Positions 61,217-64,000 of a stretch of DNA of 64,000 bases are shown in pieces. Origin of the DNA: Paguma larvata (lineage: Eukaryota > Chordata > Mammalia > Carnivora > Viverridae); contig CM057841.1 of the NCBI GenBank assembly GCA_030068075.1, positions 5,961,565 to 6,025,564 of the forward strand, in the 5' to 3' direction. The notes below the pieces were generated by a model that was not told where the DNA came from, did no database searches, and saw only the letters and a program-made list of their open reading frames with translations. Each line of letters opens with the position of its first letter. Within the stretch, counting starts at the first letter, position 1. Position numbers and translations under genes: made by a program.

Positions 61217-61462
61217 GGGGTACCTGGATTGCAAATGCCTCAGGGCATCTGGGTGGCTCAGTCAGTTAAGAGTCCAACTTCAACTCAGGTCATGATCTCA
61301 CCGTTCATGAGTTCAATTCCTGCATCAGGCCCTGTGCTGACAGCTCAGAGCCTGGAGCCTGCTTTGGATTCTGTGTCTTCCTCTCTCTTGGCCCCTCCCC
61401 TGCTCACACTCTGTCTTTCTCTCTCTCTCTCTCAAAATCAAACATTTAAAAAAAATTTTTTT
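61217..61462 (+). mobile_element. Carnivore SINE with a duplicated, chimeric head
   Basis: AATGTCCAAGTCAT (61203-61216) and AATGTCCATGTCAT (61463-61476) bound it. It starts GGGGTACCTGG, then ATTGCAAATGCCTCA, then a second SINE start GGGCATCTGGGTGGCTCAG. Confidence 0.85.
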
Positions 61463-61676
61463 AATGTCCATGTCATTACAAAACAAGATCTCAATTTAAA
61501 GCCACCAAATATCCTTTTCACTTTTTTAAAATAAAAATATAAGACAACTGAAAAATTAATCACGAAAATAACATAGGATGTAAAAAAGAAATGACATTTT
61601 CAGTATCCAGACAAGCCATAAATTAGGCAAAGTTTTAAAACAAACAATTTTTGTGAAAACTATCCAATGCATGGAG

Positions 61677-61678
<2 letters not shown>

Positions 61679-61718
<40 letters not shown>
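61679..61718. repeat. (CA)n microsatellite
   Basis: About 19 pure CA units, the longest uninterrupted dinucleotide CA run in the window. Confidence 0.97.
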
Positions 61719-61719
<1 letters not shown>

Positions 61720-63180
61720 TGCAATATATTAATTTGTGAAAAATGCATTTTGATTTAAAAACTTCCCTTTAAACCATTCAGAGCTAAAGTGGGCTGAAAT
61801 TTTTAAATTTTTCAAAAAACATTGTAATCATAGAAAACTTATATAACACTTATTACTTTATCACTTACACTTTGTCAGCCACATTTCACTGAATTTTTAA
61901 AAAATGTATTTGGAAGCTTTCCAGTGCACCCAAATGAATATTCATTAAAGTAAGAATGATTTTTGTTTTTCTGAGTAATCATCTGTTGTTTACATACTAA
62001 ACAATTTAAATTTTAAATAAAACCTGCATTGAATTTTTAGGAAAAGAAAAAAATGATCCTTAATGAACCCAAAACGTAACTATGTGAAAAGAATCTGTGG
62101 TATGTGGAATAACACACCTTAATAGTACTCATCATTTTGCATTTAAGCATCATGAATTTGTTTTGAGAGAGTGTGAGGAGAATTAATTTAGCAGTTAGGG
62201 CAAGTAGAGGTCCATAAGAGATCTCCCAGCACATACGAAAATGAATCAAAGTATTTGTGATAATTCACCAACTGACGAGCATGCTCTTGGTTTCAGTTAT
62301 AGAGTGATTCAGAAGAGAAAATAAACTAGGTCATACATAGATGGATGGGCAAAATTCCACAGTAATTATGTTGATTTATGTGGCACTCTATAGAACGAAC
62401 AAAATGAGACTACTACTAATGCAATATAAATGCCAGGAAATCAGAGTTAACACAGTGAGAGACCTGTGAAGAGGAAAGTTATGGAATATTTATATTAAAA
62501 ACTTGATATAAAAACATCATGTACAAGCTCAAAATCCTAGGGGATTCCAGCATGATTTAATGCTGTGTTTTGTTACTTTTACTGATGCTCCCAGGGGCCC
62601 AGGTAAACCCCATCGTCCCTTCTATGTCATGGTCAGTAAACAGGCTCAGGGGGGCCCTAGCTAGTTGCCCAGATATTCCAGGTGGGGAATCCACACCGAG
62701 ACCTCGGTATTGCACAGACCCTCCTTTCTACAGGTGGGTTTTGGGGACTGACCTGGATCGGGGGCTTCTGAGAAGACCCTTTTCTTTCCAGCACACACTA
62801 GGGGGCACAGGGGTCTGGTGGTAACAGGAAAAGCCTGGCTCTAGGTAAACTCCATCAGGTGGACTTATACAGGAATGGACACCTCATTTTTTCACATCTT
62901 CCAGTGAACTGGGGTAGGACAGCTCCTAATCCCCATTTTAGGAGCAAACTGAGGCCCCCCAATGGGGGCATTTGCCTGTGGGTCCTTACTGTGTGATAAA
63001 GCAGGAAAATGGGAAACTACTACAAAGCAAGGCTATATTGTATTCTTCAATGACTGGACTTAAAAATGTGATGGAGAATATGTTAATAATGCAGAAAAAA
63101 TTTAAAAGGGTACAGTAGAACTGTCCATCCCATTGTGAATAGTGCACACATACACACTTGTTTCACTGTCCTGTTTCTTA
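61720..63180. other. About 1.5 kb without a recognised gene
   Basis: AT-rich to about 62540, then a GC-richer block (62560-63000). Its ORF (62570-62824) has no recognised domain and no KRAB exon is visible. Confidence 0.45.
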
Positions 63181-64000
63181 AAGGAAGATAGCTAAAGTTC
63201 AAAGACATGCATAAAAAGGAAAAGATATGCATAGACATGTTACCAAAGTTGTAGATAGCAAACGAACATTGGAAAAAATGCCCATCATGAATCCTTACTG
63301 AAATTTAATTTAAACAGAAAGCAAGATAATACTAAAAACTTACTAAAAGGACTAAAACGAAAATGATTGGCCAAACGGAGGAAATGAAGCTCTGAGATAC
63401 TGCTGGGAAGATGCAAAATGAATAATCAAAAGTAAAACATTTACCTATACTGTGACCCAGACGTTACACTCTAAGTTACTGAAGAAGATCAAAGAAACAT
63501 ATATTCACATCAAGAACACTAATGCTTATACTAGCCTTATCTTCAGCAGTCAAAATCTAGGAAAAAAACCAAAACAAAACAAAATCCTTGTACACCGATA
63601 AATGGATAAACTTGTATACCCAAAAATATTACTCAGGAAAAACCAACGAAGCCCACTACTCATATAGTATCGTTGATGAGTCTCACAGTAATTGTGACAC
63701 CTAAAGTACAAATTCCAAACATAAACTCAAAAAATTCAAAGGTATCCATCTGTCTATTGTAAGAGAAAATAAACAAATGGTTACCTGGAGAGGTGGGAGG
63801 GGCGAGAAGATTATAAAAGGACATGAAGTAAACATACTGTGACGGATATGGTTGTTATCAGGACTATGATGATGGCTTCAGAGGTTTGGAACTATGTCAA
63901 AACTTATCAAATTATACTTTAAATATATGCAGGTTAATACATACTAAGCTATATCTTGAATAAAGCTCAAGGTAGAATGTCTGTTTTTGGAAAACATGCG
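63180..64000 (+). mobile_element. Ancient L1 ORF2 end and 3' UTR (tentative)
   Basis: Phrases such as ACACTAATGCTTATACTAG, CACCGATAAATGGATAAAC and the final TATATCTTGAATAAAGCTC follow the layout of an old L1 3' end. Strongly diverged. Confidence 0.55.

Overview
This is nuclear DNA of a carnivore, most likely a cat (Felidae). The main evidence is about 35 copies of the tRNA-derived carnivore SINE. They open GGGGCGCCTGGGTGGCTCAG and end in a CT-rich stretch plus AATAAA-type tail, the form common in felids. Carnivore-type L1 3' ends and 5' UTRs, MaLR LTRs and a Tigger1 fossil fit this. There is no operon-like or prokaryotic gene organisation and no intact long cellular ORF. Almost every ORF is a TE fragment or chance.

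Layout: 1-5 kb holds an antisense SINE, a Tigger1 relic, a MaLR-like piece and a solo LTR with a 6-bp target duplication. 5-15 kb is a nested stack: an ancient antisense L1M split by a MaLR LTR, split by an old L1, split by a near full-length carnivore L1 (6205-13243), which carries a 442-bp solo LTR. The antisense L1M resumes at 15-24.9 kb around many SINEs, a second near full-length L1 (16779-23736) and a second solo LTR of the same family. 28.3-44 kb is mostly SINEs, L1 fragments and three more solo LTRs in mostly unrecognised sequence. 51.9-57.5 kb holds a badly broken class I endogenous retrovirus without visible LTRs. 58.7-64 kb is again L1 and SINE sequence.

The cellular content is a decayed KRAB zinc-finger (KZFP) cluster. 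Three paralogous CpG-rich promoters with first exons are present: A (minus strand, ATG at 27494), B (minus strand, ATG at 50031) and C (plus strand, ACG where ATG is expected at 57827). Each encodes an 11-codon first exon of the MAA..RD.AQ type. All share a CCAAT / GGGTAATG block 250-275 bp upstream, and their first introns are recognisably homologous. B keeps a 127-nt KRAB-A exon (46653-46779) and a finger exon whose fingers have lost most zinc ligands. A has no KRAB or finger exon visible downstream in the window. C runs off the right side with no KRAB exon seen.

A and B are tandem and C is inverted relative to B, so B and C point away from each other across the retrovirus remnant. KZFPs normally recruit TRIM28 to silence transposable elements. 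Here a degraded KZFP neighbourhood is packed with such elements. I found no new molecular system. The most useful observations are the different lesion in each KZFP copy, the deep nesting, five solo LTRs with target duplications, and two poly(A)-only insertions. All calls are by eye.
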